Source: Leptoclinus maculatus (lineage: Eukaryota > Chordata > Actinopteri > Perciformes > Stichaeidae). Taken from it: 64,000 nt of DNA. Made by a program: the position numbers and the translations under genes. The DNA is taken from contig JAVDOI010000009.1 in NCBI GenBank assembly GCA_032191485.1, forward strand, positions 22,896,343 through 22,960,342, in the 5' to 3' direction. Positions 12,357 through 23,389 of this stretch are shown piece by piece. Under the pieces are notes generated by a model, which searched no databases, was not told where the DNA came from, and saw only the letters and a program-made list of their open reading frames with translations. The stretch's first letter is position 1. Each line of letters begins with the position of its first letter.

Positions 12357-12722
12357 AATGTCAAAATCCACGAGCACAAATTAGATCCAAGCGCGCGCGT
12401 GTGTGTTGCGGTCCCGCTCGTGCAAATCAAACAGCCGCGCATGTATATTACTTTTACATCACTCCGTGCAGGATATCTCTGCTTGCGCGAGCAAAATTGC
12501 AGCCTGGTAAGGAGAAAACCGTGCTTTGGTCTTTTGGTCTTCTGCTCGTAGAAGTACAATATTTACCTCTGAGATGTAGTGGAAAACTACTCGTTTCATG
12601 AGCAGAAGAGCAGAGATATTCAGCGCAGAGTGACGTAAAAACGCTCGCGAAAGTAATTTACGTGCGCGGCTGTTTGATTTGCACGCGCGTGGATCTCATT
12701 TGTGCTCGCGGATTTTGACATT
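12357..12722. mobile_element. palindromic MITE with long terminal inverted repeats
   Basis: The left end AATGTCAAAATCC (12357) with its following GAGCACAAAT block, GCAAATCAAACAGCCGCGC and GTA-TTAC block reappear in inverse order at 12650-12722. A second inner pair, ATATCTCTGCT near 12473 and AGCAGAGATAT near 12609, continues the foldback. The left arm has an extra GC/GT-rich insert (about 12390-12420). About 366 bp, no coding capacity. The long arms fit a hAT- or Tc1-type MITE; the superfamily cannot be fixed because no clean target duplication is visible. Confidence 0.75.
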
Positions 12723-13920
12723 AATTTGACTCCGTAGGCTTCCTTTTGTCTTTTGTCAGTACCATTGCAGCCCCGTCTGGTCCGTGCAGCGTTTTTGAAA
12801 TTGTCAATTTGGTTTTAATGATTTGTCCTAACATTTTGCCCCACCTGATTTCGCCGTCCTTCTCCTCCCATGCAGTGCTGGCCCTGAGCGGTGACCCGGC
12901 CACTGAATGAAATGACAGCAGCTGTCTCGGCTGCACTGCCATAAAAAGTCATCTTTACTTTTTTAGTGTGCGGTCTTGAACTTTGCGTTTATGCACACTG
13001 GCAATTTGCACGGCTTTAATGCCAATTAATCATCTGCCATAATGTCAAAATATGAAAACTGAACATGGCTGGACAATCCTTGCCAAAGACAGCTAGTAAA
13101 GTCCAGCTTTCACTTGATGTGAGCTGTGACTCATCTCTGCAAGAGAAACTGTTGGATAAGAAATATTATGTTAAGAAGAGAGTGAATTATGTTCACACTT
13201 TACTGTTTTACTTTGAAACTCAACTGATGCTGAAGCGGTGGCTGTATGTGGGCAGGAGGACACTGACATCTCTACTGGTAGGAAAATAACAATACTTTGT
13301 ACAATACACACCAAATCCTCTGTGTCTCATTTAGTTTGGGGTTCTTCTCTAATGCTGCTCTACTTTGTGATTTAGGCTGGTAAATGTTTTGTAGTTTCAC
13401 ATAAAAATCCCGCCCAGGGCTCCTTTAACAATGTAACCAAACATTTCTAAACTCTTTCTCAGCTCAGTATTGTGTATGAAGTGTGTCATCTTTCTCAAAA
13501 ATCTAACAGTGTATTGTTCCCTAGTCTGCACTAAAACACAAATTGCCAAACAGTAGCTGCAGGGCACCTACAGTCTCGACATCTCAATGACACAACAGGC
13601 CAAGGGACCACATGGTCACTCACACACTCACACTCACACACACACAATGCATACACATTGAAAAATGTGTATGCCTTTGTGGTTGCACATGAGTGCAAAT
13701 GCAGTTGTGTGTCAGCAGAAAATGCAGATACAGTACAATAAATACAGAAACACCCAAAGGACCTCCAAGAGCATCATTTCATCTGAACCCATCTGAGAGT
13801 CAAGACAAGTGAGTGAGTGTTGACTGGATGGGTGTGCTCATTTTGTAATTCAAAGGTCCTCGTTACGATATTCAGAGCAGTAATATAGCAGCAAACAACT
13901 ATTTGCATATAATGGAGTAA
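12723..13920. other. gene-less stretch
   Basis: No gene is supported. A 74-codon frame at 13065-13289 has no recognisable product. The stretch 12970-13045 is balanced in composition with TAAT motifs and could be a conserved non-coding element. Interrupted CA repeats occur at 13619-13645. Confidence 0.5.
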
Positions 13921-13925
13921 TTTAT

Positions 13926-14035
13926 ACCTGAGCAGAGAATGAATTTGCTCTCTCCCTCTGTGTGTGTGCTGTAATCACAGCTTCTCTGTTCTGCGCTCTT
14001 ACGGCGGTTACAGTTGATAACGCTTTCCAACCAAC
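13926..14035 (+). repeat. dispersed repeat, copy 1 of 3 in the window
   Basis: ACCTGAGCAGAGAAT, then a TTGCTCTC-CCTCTGTG block, GTAATC-CAGCTTCTCTGTTCT and a GCGCTCTTACGGCGG tail. The same order of words recurs at 51528-51635 and 53522-53620. No coding capacity is visible. It is probably a non-autonomous transposon or SINE fragment of unknown family. Confidence 0.6.
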
Positions 14036-14170
14036 GGGGGTAACACTTTAGGTTACAGTCCACAACATATAGAGAAATGACTCCAGAGTCAGGGTGTGAT
14101 CTTAACAGTCTACCAGTACAGTATTACCTATACATATATGTAGGAACTGGAGAATAAGATGTGAGGTTAG

Positions 14171-14341
14171 TAGTCTTCAGGTGTTGTTAGCACTCCACTG
14201 CATCAATCTATCTTTTGAGGCGGCTCTGAGAAGTTTGTAGGTTTCTCTTTTCTTTGCAGAGGATGACAGCTGTGGTTTATTGGAATCCACAGCTGTTGCT
14301 ATAGATCCCAATGGTGAGTCATTGCAAAACAGAAATGTGTC
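14171..14341 (+). repeat. copy 2 of the ~200-bp duplicated segment
   Basis: It matches 10200-10402 through GCATCAATCTATCTTTTGAG, the acceptor, the 54-nt unit, the donor and about 27 bp of following intron, then diverges. The ~4-kb spacing and same orientation fit a tandem duplication. Confidence 0.85.
14260..14313 (+). CDS. candidate penultimate 54-nt exon, copy 2
   Basis: The acceptor is TTTTCTTTGCAG (AG at 14258-14259) and the donor GTGAGT starts at 14314. The single open frame reads DDSCGLLESTAVAIDPN and ends with one base of the next codon. A 121-bp intron follows, then an acceptor and an exon that continues in the matching phase to a stop (14435-14490). A small intron like this is normal for teleosts. 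Together the pair looks like the last two coding exons of a real + strand gene, but I do not recognise the protein and see no upstream exon in the window. Confidence 0.5.
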
Positions 14342-14434
14342 AAAACTTTTCAAACTACTTCTGCACCATCATCCATTTCTCCGCTGTGTGTGTTTAGTTT
14401 GTTGAAAGTTGAAGTTTTCTTTTTTTATTCACAG

Positions 14435-14490
14435 ACTCTGGGTCACTGTTTGAATCCATTGTGAGGGCCGAATCACAGCAGCATTCATAA
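14435..14490 (+). CDS. candidate terminal coding exon with stop codon
   Basis: A strong acceptor with a long pyrimidine tract (TTTTCTTTTTTTATTCACAG, AG at 14433-14434) precedes it. Joined to the phase-1 end of the exon at 14260-14313, the frame continues as D-SGSLFESIVRAESQQHS and stops at TAA 14488-14490. The motif L-[LF]-E-S occurs in both exons. The short hydrophilic tail would suit the C-terminus of an intracellular or membrane-protein tail, but function and family are unknown. The phase match has a one-in-three chance of being accidental. Confidence 0.5.
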
Positions 14491-14559
14491 CCGCAATATA
14501 ATACTTCAGACCAAAATCAATTCATTACAATGGAATCACCGCAATCTGTGCGTTCGTTA

Positions 14560-14573
14560 ATTAAACGATTAAA
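14560..14573 (+). promoter_or_regulatory. candidate polyadenylation signals
   Basis: Two ATTAAA hexamers, at 14560-14565 and 14568-14573, lie 70-83 bp past the predicted stop codon. ATTAAA is the commonest variant of AATAAA. They would end the short transcript form if the terminal exon is real. Confidence 0.35.
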
Positions 14574-14780
14574 TAAGGTGCAATCCAATCTCATGGATAC
14601 AAAGTTAATATTCATGACGTGTTCATGTAGACGTGTAAATTCACACTGTTGACCTTTTGTCTTGAAAATGCTGATCTTAGAGAGTTTAAAAAGAAAGATT
14701 CTACCGTATTAGCTGTGTCATGGATCAACACATGTATAACCACAGCTTCCCTGGTGGGTCAAGATGTGAGGTTACTGTAT

Positions 14781-14782
<2 letters not shown>

Positions 14783-14857
<75 letters not shown>
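14783..14857. repeat. (AC)n microsatellite, 75 bp
   Basis: An uninterrupted AC tract. It is open in all three + frames as His/Thr, which creates three overlapping spurious ORFs. Its last CAG (14856-14858) could act as a splice acceptor for the candidate exon that follows. Confidence 0.97.
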
Positions 14858-14858
<1 letters not shown>

Positions 14859-14860
<2 letters not shown>

Positions 14861-14929
14861 CAGACAGGCAACAGCAAGATCAAGCGTGCCTTTGGCAGCA
14901 TTCACTCAGAATCTGGCACCTTCCCGCAG
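14859..14929 (+). CDS. possible alternative exon after the AC tract
   Basis: It starts after the CAG that ends the AC repeat and ends at a consensus donor, CAG/GTAAGG (14927-14932). Taking the two leading bases AG as codon completion, it is in phase with the donor of the exon at 14260-14313 and reads on as QTGNSKIKRAFGSIHSESG before ending in phase 0. The basic-then-FG-then-SG pattern faintly recalls the basic motif before the SAM domains of liprin-beta, but this is from memory and too weak for a name. The AC tract is a poor pyrimidine tract, though CA-rich introns can be regulated by hnRNP L. Confidence 0.25.
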
Positions 14930-14939
14930 GTAAGGAGGT

Positions 14940-16379
14940 GTGGGTCTGTTTATTTGTGCTCTAGGACATAACCAAAGGTGAAACAATCAGAAAAATAACA
15001 TTTTGGTCCCTCTCTTCATTCACTCTCTAGCCGGCTCGACCACTGCTGTGCACTGCCGGAAGGGAGAGGCCAATTTTGAATTCTGTGTCAACAACAGCAA
15101 ACAGACAATGTGACCACATATCATACCTTTAATAATATGACTAATGCTATTCTAGGAACCCATTGCTTAAAAGGCTAATTAGGAAAATGGATTTTTTAAA
15201 ACCATACACTTGTATCAGTGTCAGGCAGTCATTTAAAAGAGATAAAAACATGTTTATATGAATATGTTGGCGCTCTCACTCAGTCCATGTGAGAGCCGGT
15301 GTGTGAATGTGTGTCTGGAATAATGGAGAAACCAATGATTGATGGAAAGGTTAATCATTCTTGACAGATGGTGTGTGCTGCTAAATCAGCATTAGGTGAA
15401 GTCAGACCGTGTGTGTGTGTGTGTGTGTGTGTACGTACAACAATGTGTGACTGCCTGCTTAAGCTCTAATGAGCGGGTCTCCGCCACTTGATTGGCCGAG
15501 AGGGGAGGGTGACTCGGCTAGTCGGGCATTATGGGAACCAGCAGCCTCGTTATTTTCAGTGTAACAACATTGTACACGCCTCCTAACTTGAATTGCGAGT
15601 GTGTGTCGGAAAAAAAGCTGCTCTGTGACATGAGCCACAAAGCAGCGATACCAACCAGATGGGAGTCGAGGTCAACACCTCATCCCGCTAGAGCTTCATC
15701 CGACTCCGCACAAACCGACAGGAACCAAGGTCATTTCATAGCAACAGCGTCTCAAGAGGTGTGATTGGAATGACCCTTCATGGACACGCTCCGTGTGCGT
15801 GATCTCAGTAAACCTTGTGTCTAAACCTCATAAAGTCCGTTGACGTGAGGACGCCGCTTCACTGAATCGTCCAATAAATAGCTGACACACACACACACAC
15901 ACAGCTTTAATGCAGAGCTTGTTGATTTGCTAAGACGTGCGTTACATTGCAGCCACAATGCTTCTGTGCGCTACATACATAAAACATGATTTTGTGTAAA
16001 CAAAAATGCCTTCACACAAGCAAAACTCACGCTCAGTCCTCCAGAACATGTTCACACATCGGTTGGAAAGGAAAGGAAGGAGGCAGCGAGCCCACGGTTA
16101 GCACAATGTGTGATAAATGTGTTGTTACATCCCGGACACAAACACAACATCATTCTCGTACAAACGCATCCACTGACGGAACAGGAAGGACCTGAAGAGA
16201 AACAGAGAGAGAGGCAGGAGCTACGGAGGAAGAAGCATCATGTTTTCTGCAGCAAAAGCCTGGTGGCCGTCTAATGGATGCAAACACCCAAAAACAGCTG
16301 TTTAAATACTATAAGGAAGTCTCACGAAAGTTGTCACGAAAAGCAAAAAACGGTTTCTTTTCTGGCTTTATAAATTGCA
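14940..16379. other. gene-less stretch
   Basis: It contains (GT)n at 15409-15432 and (CA)n at 15886-15902. Frames of 60-77 codons are not recognised and no splice pair stands out. Nothing else is supported. Confidence 0.5.
15409..15432. repeat. (GT)n microsatellite
   Basis: About 12 GT units ending in the palindrome GTACGTAC. Confidence 0.95.
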
Positions 16380-16399
16380 GGAATGTGTCGTTGACTACA

Positions 16400-16640
16400 G
16401 AGGCCTGATCTTAACCTCATACAACACCACTGTTGACTGTGAGTCGGGCTTTATCGCCCAACATCGGTGGTCAACCTAACTATTGTACTTGAATGGGAGC
16501 AAATCCCTGCAACCAGGTACCAAATGTCTTGAGGAAATGCATCCCAGAATATATTAGGGGGCTGTTACAGCAGCAGATAGAAGTGTTAAAATGAGTCGGT
16601 GACAGTACACTGGAGAGGCTGCACATTGGCTGGGATTGCT
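16400..16640 (+). pseudogene. Tc1/mariner-like transposase C-terminal relic
   Basis: GAGGCCTGATCTTAACCTCA near 16399 corresponds to the (R/A)PDLNPIE region. GCCCAACATC near 16457, GAATGGGAGCAAATCCCTGC at 16492-16511 (frame EWEQIPA) and GGGGGCTGTTACAGCAGCAG further on follow the order seen in fish Tc1-like elements, whose proteins end EWEQIPA...SLPRRVEAVIAAKG. The frame shifts several times, so it is dead. No terminal repeats were found close by. The assignment rests on remembered family sequence. Confidence 0.6.
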
Positions 16641-19600
16641 TGTGACAAGTTCCCCACAAATAATTAACCAAAATAACAGCTCAGAAATCATTTTCCCACC
16701 TCCACTGTTTGTGTAAATACTCTGGGAACAATTGCTTACTCAAGCAGCCGTAGCAGCTTGATGGACATCTCTGAGCCAGCTGGAGGTGCATGCATCAAAG
16801 CTTCATTTCCACGGTTACGGTTCCTCTCAGACACGTCAAGCTATTTAATAATCAGTTTGGCCACCGTCGTATTTCGCCAGCGCTTCCTTTCTTTGTTATG
16901 CTAACCTCCACATTTCTCTGTATCGTGTTTGAATACTTGGCGAACACGCACATATTGAAAGGGCCATTCAACACCACTCAGATGTATCATAATGCCTGCT
17001 GCTCCTTTTTTTTTTTATACGTCGTCCACTGAAGATTAAGTACATCCATAAAATCGGAGGTCGCCGGGTGTGGAAATCACAAAAAGAGAATAATTCAGAC
17101 TGTCAAATCTGATTAAATAGAACCAGAAAATAAAGGACACAAGAGGTAACTTTTTTGAATTCCTTGCCTGAATCGTCTTCTCCATCAAGTTACATTTCTT
17201 CTTAATGATTTATGATGTTTTGTAACCAATGTTTTTTTGCCCGGATTTCAAACAAAAACATATTTATTTCCTTCACAGATAAACCAGCTGTGTTTGACGT
17301 ATTGGTCCTGATAGAAGTCAGACTTCAGTCTGTGTCTGTTTCTTGTTGATATCCTGTTGATATTTCTTCATAATTCAGCTCTGACACGCTTGAAAATTGT
17401 GACTTTAACGCTTCTAGAACAGCAGGAAAATCCACTACACTTCATGATTTCACGCGCTTATCTTTGAGATGTCACATTTTCCTGAAAACATGCGATACGC
17501 TGTAATACAGGCGCCTTTCAAAGACGCTTCAGATTATAAATGTGTCTTCATCAATTCTCTCAGATCACATCTCTCACAAACACAAACACACACATACCAG
17601 TGTTGTGCACCAGCGGACCTGTTCCTATAGCAGCAAGTGACCTTTGCATCTGTGTGTTGTAGCTATTATTAACACAATACGCTCTAATTCGAATGCACTG
17701 TCTGAATTTAACTAGCTTAACATTTACCCGTCTGCTGTACAAATCTGAGGTTGTTATTGCATTATCATGTGTTGCCACCTTATAGCTCTACGTCACTACA
17801 GACGGACACATTGTACTGTTTAGCCCACTATGTCTATTTACCATCTGCAGTTACTTTAAAGAAGAAGATTTTACAAAATAAACCAAATGATCCAACATTA
17901 TATTACATTAACTTCACCATGACCCACTAGTATCACATGCAAAAGTATAGTTTATATAAGGTTGCACCATGACTATAAACACTACTGGATGAAAATATCG
18001 AGATCGTTAGCAGATAGATCAGCTGTTTGGTCCTGCAGTTGATTTTTTTTACAGCTTTCGTCCAGAAAACCACTTGTTAAAATGTACTCTATACCTCACA
18101 GAAGTATTCCACTGGATCAAGAGCTTTCCCAGATGAATATTCATGTGGTGAAACATAGTTGGGCACTTCTACGAATGTATTCCAAATGAAGCACTTCACA
18201 TTCATACCTGGTATCACAGGAGCTATCTCTCTAGGGCTGTTTGATGCTGGGAATGAGCTCTTTCTTTCACAGTACCCCCCCCCCCCGAAAAAAACCCTCT
18301 TCACAGCTTATTTTTGGTTTTCCTCTGCCTCCTCCGACAGACGGGCATTGTTTTGGATTTGTGATGATCTTATAGTATGGTTCAAAAGCGAGGACGGGGG
18401 ATTATTCTATTAGTCATTTTTCCCTCACCAAAATAATGTACTGGGGAAGATTTAATATGGTTTTAGGTGCCGGGTGGAAAAGATATGACTAGGCTGCAGA
18501 TTTACAGCGAAGGTTTCGACCGTTTTGCATAATCCCAAGAGACATCTGTCTGTGAATGTGAGTCCCACCTTGCAAATTTCACATTTGAAGAATTCAAATT
18601 AGATGCTTTAGGACAAGACACACAGACAGACTTTTGCAAACAGGCAACGATGCTAATTTCCAGCAGATAATCGGCTATTTGAGGCTCATCTTTGTTGCCC
18701 CAAAGCATGTACGCACTTTGAAATCTGATTCTAATTAAAACCGTAACTTTTTTATGTGCGTGTGGTGTTGTGGAGGGTGTGTGTGTGTATGCATATGTGT
18801 GTGTGTGTGTGTGTGTGTGCGTGCGTGTGCGTGTTTGTGTGAATGAAAGGAAAACCGTCAACCAGAAACTTTCCAGCTGCAGCTCTGTTAACCTGTATAT
18901 CACAGTTTATTTTATTTGTTCATTGGCTTTTCCTTGTTTACATTAGTCGATAAAAGCACTTTTTAAAGTGATTGAAGGCCCCCACACACAGTAAAGGAAC
19001 AGGCTCACACACACACACCGTCCCTCTATGTTCCTGGTAGTTCCTCTTGCATATGAAACACACCTCCTCACACTCATGTTGCCCGTTTTGTTGGTTTTGT
19101 TTTCCTCGCGCGTCGCCTTGCCAGACGATCGTCTGTCACATCTCAGAGGCGTCTGTGCACGTGGATGTGTGGGCCCGTGTTAAAGCGAGGAGAAGTTATG
19201 TGGCTGATTTTGATCTTCTTTCAACTGTCAGCCGGCTCTGCATCATATTCTCTCCGTCCGTCTTTTGCTCTGTCTGTCTCTCTTTCTCCGTTGGTGTAGC
19301 TGTCACCGCTACGACACGGAGACAAATGAACCACGAGGCTGCTGACAGGATCTTCCTGGGAATCATGTGCTATTGCTTTCGCTAAGCTTAGCATTTCAAC
19401 ACAAACGCATCATTACCACCTTCATTTTAAGACGTTAGCATAATCAGTGCAAGCAAAAGAGACTGAGAGGATTGGCGGCTTCTTACTTTTCCTCTAAATC
19501 CCTCTGAATCAGAATTTGTGGGTTATCGAAGGTATTTTTCACAGGGGCAATGTTTGGATGAAAAGCTGCTCATGAAACAATTAGATAACTGTCTGGTTTC

Positions 19601-22040
19601 GACCTCGGCGGGTCCGCTTAAGGGTTCAAATCAGGAGACGATGCTAGCCTGACCTTTTTATACATTCATTCAAAACTCCAAATAACTCCTGCTCCTCTAC
19701 ACGCGAGTGTGTGGTATTTGCTCTTTTGATTTCAACCCTTTTTCTTCAAGACCATCAGTGTTTGTTTGCCGGGTGCATCCCAAGATTAACTCATTGGAGC
19801 ACACCACCGTCTTTTTGGAGCCATTTTTGTCCGATACTGAGTCACGGAGCCACAGATGTCTTGTTTTCTTTAACACAAGTGAAAAGGGATCAGCGGTGAG
19901 ATTTTTTGTCGATCCAGCTTCCTGTATGAAAAAAGCATGATTATCAATAAAAGTCAAAATATTGTTTACAAACACTTCATTCCACACATTAAACTGTTAA
20001 TTTGTATTGGCAACGTGTTGAAACTAACAGTGCACTGGCAGATTTGTTTGCTTGTTTTCCAGTAAAAAAAAAACATTTAAGATAATTAATGACTTGACAA
20101 TATGGAGATTTGTGCAGTGCAGATAAACAAATTAATTGCTGCTGTAGAATGTGAAGGGAATGAGAAGGTTGTATACAAATAAATTACAACATTTTTATCT
20201 TCTACAGAAAACCCAAGAAGACTATGAATGTATGCAGATGTATGCCAGACAGTGTCAGGAAGACAGACATGTATTATTTATGGTAAATGTGCTCTCAATT
20301 TGAAAAATAAATAAAAATCACACAGGAAAGCTATGGACTGTCATTAATGTGGTCTGCTTTGTAACTATTAATGTGACCAAAACGTATCGGTGTTTACAAA
20401 TGGCACACGTAGCACCTGTTCAGTCAGATAGATACATAATTAGATTGCGGTGCTGATGATGTCTGAGTGCTGAAATGTTTCTGCAGCTGCAATTTTATCA
20501 ATAAACCAAGATGGATCTGCTCTGCGTGCTGCCCCCGACTCGTCTGATTTAGTTGTTTATTGGAGCTCACACCCAACCTGAGAGAGATCGACGGCTTTAA
20601 TGATACCTTATCAGGCTGCGCACACTACTTCTTTCCTTCTTTATCAAATCAACGAGAGATATATTAAAGGAAAATGCTCGATCTTTAGCTCGGCTTCTGT
20701 GTCATCTGTAACGTAAGGACTATGATAAAGTATATTTGGTCAGAAGCACGAAAAGTTGGGTAGGCACAAAACGGAAAAACATGCACACGCAGTATTTTTT
20801 CCCAGGTTAAACTTGCCTTTTTAAAAAGAAGACTGGTTTGAGTGGTCTGATTTCCCCCTGCATTTTATGTTCCAACACACCCAAATATTGATGTGTTTTC
20901 TGCTGCTATTTACCATAGTTTGCAGAAAATTATGTCTACAAAATGTCTCAGGTAGTGAAGAGAAAAATATGGAGAAAACAGCTGTTTCTGCACAAAGAAA
21001 GACAACTGAAACAAATCAAACATTGATAGTTAAACTACAATTTGTTTGAAAATAACATTTTTATATATATATTTATTATATATGATTTTTTTCACACATT
21101 TTTTAATGAGCACTATATTTACTTCCTGGACAGGTTTTTTATTTTAATTTTGAATTCTTATAAGAGATTTAAAAAAATAATAAGCATGACATATGCAGAG
21201 TTCACAGCCTCCACCATGAATGAGCACTGGCACACCTCGATTCAAATGTCCCTGAGCATAAACTTAAATCATCATCGTAGGGCGGAAAATAAGACTCAAT
21301 CGTGCTTAGTCAGCATGCACTAACAGCCCCGCAGCAGCTATTGTATCACTACGCACCATTACATACTGCGAGTCATAACAGCCTCGTGATTGATCACTCA
21401 GGGATGGGTGTAATTTATTTCTTGACGTGTGTTTTACTGCACGTCTGGAGTGATGTGTAAAGCTGTTTGCTCCTCGTCTTGCTGGAATAAAAATCATGCT
21501 TGTACAAATTACACTATGGGAGACTCTATTGAGGCCTTGTGAACAGATTAAAGGGACACTGTGGAGTTTTCGACCACAGGGGCCACTGTATGATTAGTTT
21601 GTATCTCGTGTTCAAAGACAAATGTTGACCATTACAACAACACAGCATCAGCTTTTACAGCTGTGTTAATGGTGTTTTTACATGACTGAGAACAAAATGC
21701 ATACATGTGCAAGCTGTGATCATGCAAGCCCGGATTTTTCAAGGAGTCAAGCCTTCATCGAGTCTCAAGTTCTCATTGTTGTGACTTCCTCTGCATAGCA
21801 GACATTTCTGCTGGGTAAGTATCACAAAAGCACAATGCAAGTCATTAAGGGACGTTGTTATTAAGGCGTCTTTTATGACTACTGTGCAATAGCTTGAGTT
21901 TGAGTCTGCACCTTTTTCTGTCTCTGAGAAACACCTTTTATATTTTACTAATTCATTTTCCCAATTACCTTCTGCAGGAGACACAATTGCTGCCTGGATT
22001 TTGATATCAAACAATTACTGAATGGAGCGCTACATTTTTG
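16641..22040. other. gene-less stretch
   Basis: It contains a (GT)n/(GC) tract at 18777-18840, a C run at 18277-18286 and an AT-rich patch at 21056-21180. At 21553 AAAGGGACACTGTGGAGTTT resembles the end of a dispersed fish repeat. An acceptor-like TTTCCTTCACAG at 17279 is followed by an open frame, but no donor was found. No gene is supported. Confidence 0.5.
18777..18840. repeat. compound (GT)n microsatellite
   Basis: GT repeats broken by ATGCAT and by GTGC units near the right end. It explains the Thr/His-rich - strand frame. Confidence 0.95.
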
Positions 22041-22047
22041 AACCACG

Positions 22048-22077
22048 TTATGCACCCCATTTATATGGGGTGCATAA
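22048..22077. repeat. perfect 13-bp inverted repeat with 4-nt loop
   Basis: TTATGCACCCCAT (22048-22060) and its exact reverse complement (22065-22077) flank the loop TTAT. It lies about 40 bp upstream of the hAT-like element at 22116. No T run or known structural RNA matches it. Confidence 0.8.
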
Positions 22078-22115
22078 GATGATGGTAGGGTGAATAAACA
22101 CCTCTCTGTATAATG

Positions 22116-22811
22116 CAGTGGCGGGCCGTCAGGGCCTGCAAAGCCTTCTCTGCTGGCCTAAACAGAATCACAAAAAAATAAAAAATTGTATGTATTATAA
22201 TTTATAAAAATATTTTTCCCATTATCTTATTTTCTCATTGCACAGCTACTGTCTTCCTCTGTTGCATGCTTCCAGTGCAGCTTGTTTTAAGTAGAGCTTT
22301 TATCCAATCTCAGTAGAAGAGAGGCCCCAGGCCTGCAGCCTCACAAGTGAATCCATGTGCCGTTTAAGTGAATAGGGACGATATTGTTGATTGTCATAGT
22401 GTTCAACCAATCAGATCTTTAGTTTGACATGTTGGGCGTATTCTTTGAGTGTCAGCAGCCGCTACCCCCATACTTGCCGGCCTACACCTACGTCATCATT
22501 ACATGTCCATGTGCAGCTCTGCCGCGAAGTGCAGGGTGTGCTGTGATTGGTCAGTGGGCGAGCACGTGACTATCGTGAAACAAAATTTAACAGCAGAGGC
22601 TTAGTCGGCGTGCAGCTCAGCCAATCAAATATGGGCATTCTGACAAGCTTCCTGACTCGAGTACCACACACCGTGACACAGGGGGCTGAGACGAGGAAAG
22701 AGATTGCAGAGCAGTACTTATAACGTTTGGGTTGTGAAAGTAAAATCATAAGACGGCCATCATGTGGTTATAAGGTGGTATTTCAGCTGCATGACAGCAG
22801 TGAAGGCCTGG
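22116..22811. mobile_element. hAT-like non-autonomous element with 8-bp target duplication
   Basis: The left end CAGTGGCGGGCCGTCAGG has the CAG-GGCGG form common at hAT termini. GTATAATG occurs directly before it (22108-22115) and again at 22812-22819, an exact 8-bp direct repeat as hAT transposases make. The right end is not a full inverse of the left: only GCCTTC-CTGCTG near 22796-22807 pairs with the inner left end, so the outermost ~20 bp seem lost or rearranged. About 696 bp and no transposase frame. Confidence 0.5.
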
Positions 22812-23341
22812 GTATAATGTGATGCAAATCAAAAGCGCCACAAACTGCGGCCTCCAAAATGACCATACATACATCAACACGTCTTAAAATCTAAACCGTC
22901 CTGAAGGGAGAGTTCAATGCAGGACTGTTGTATTAGACTGCATCAGTTTCAGCTAGGTGTACCTAATAAAATGATAACTGAGTGTATACTGCTTAAAATG
23001 CTAAATAGGAGAGTTAAAGTAAAGTGTTAACAATGCGATTCAAGTCCATATAAATAAAATTCTCCACACACTCTTCTGTTCACACCCAACAACCCCGCTC
23101 TTCCTCTCTCCTGCCCCCTTTTTCCTCCTCCTCCTCCTATCTCTTTTCTTCTCTTTCTCACACACACACGCACGCTTATGCAAAGTTGCTAAATTTGAGC
23201 TTTCCATCTTCTTTCCCCCCCACACACAGAGGTAAGCACAGCCTGGCAAAAAATAGCATTCATCTCTGCATCCATCTCTGATTCTGGGCTCAAAGATGAG
23301 AATCCTTTGGCAGGAAATTCTCTCTCTCTCTTTCTCTGTCT

Positions 23342-23351
23342 CACACACACA

Positions 23352-23387
<36 letters not shown>
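23342..23387. repeat. compound (CA)n microsatellite
   Basis: CA repeat with one CGCG interruption, preceded by TC repeats from about 23320. It produces Val/Cys-rich - strand frames. Confidence 0.95.

Positions 23388-23389
<2 letters not shown>

Noticed and set aside
14859..14929. Naming the candidate exon as part of a liprin-beta gene
   Set aside because: The resemblance covers about 15 residues, needs a gap and comes from memory; no SAM domain or other liprin exon was seen nearby.
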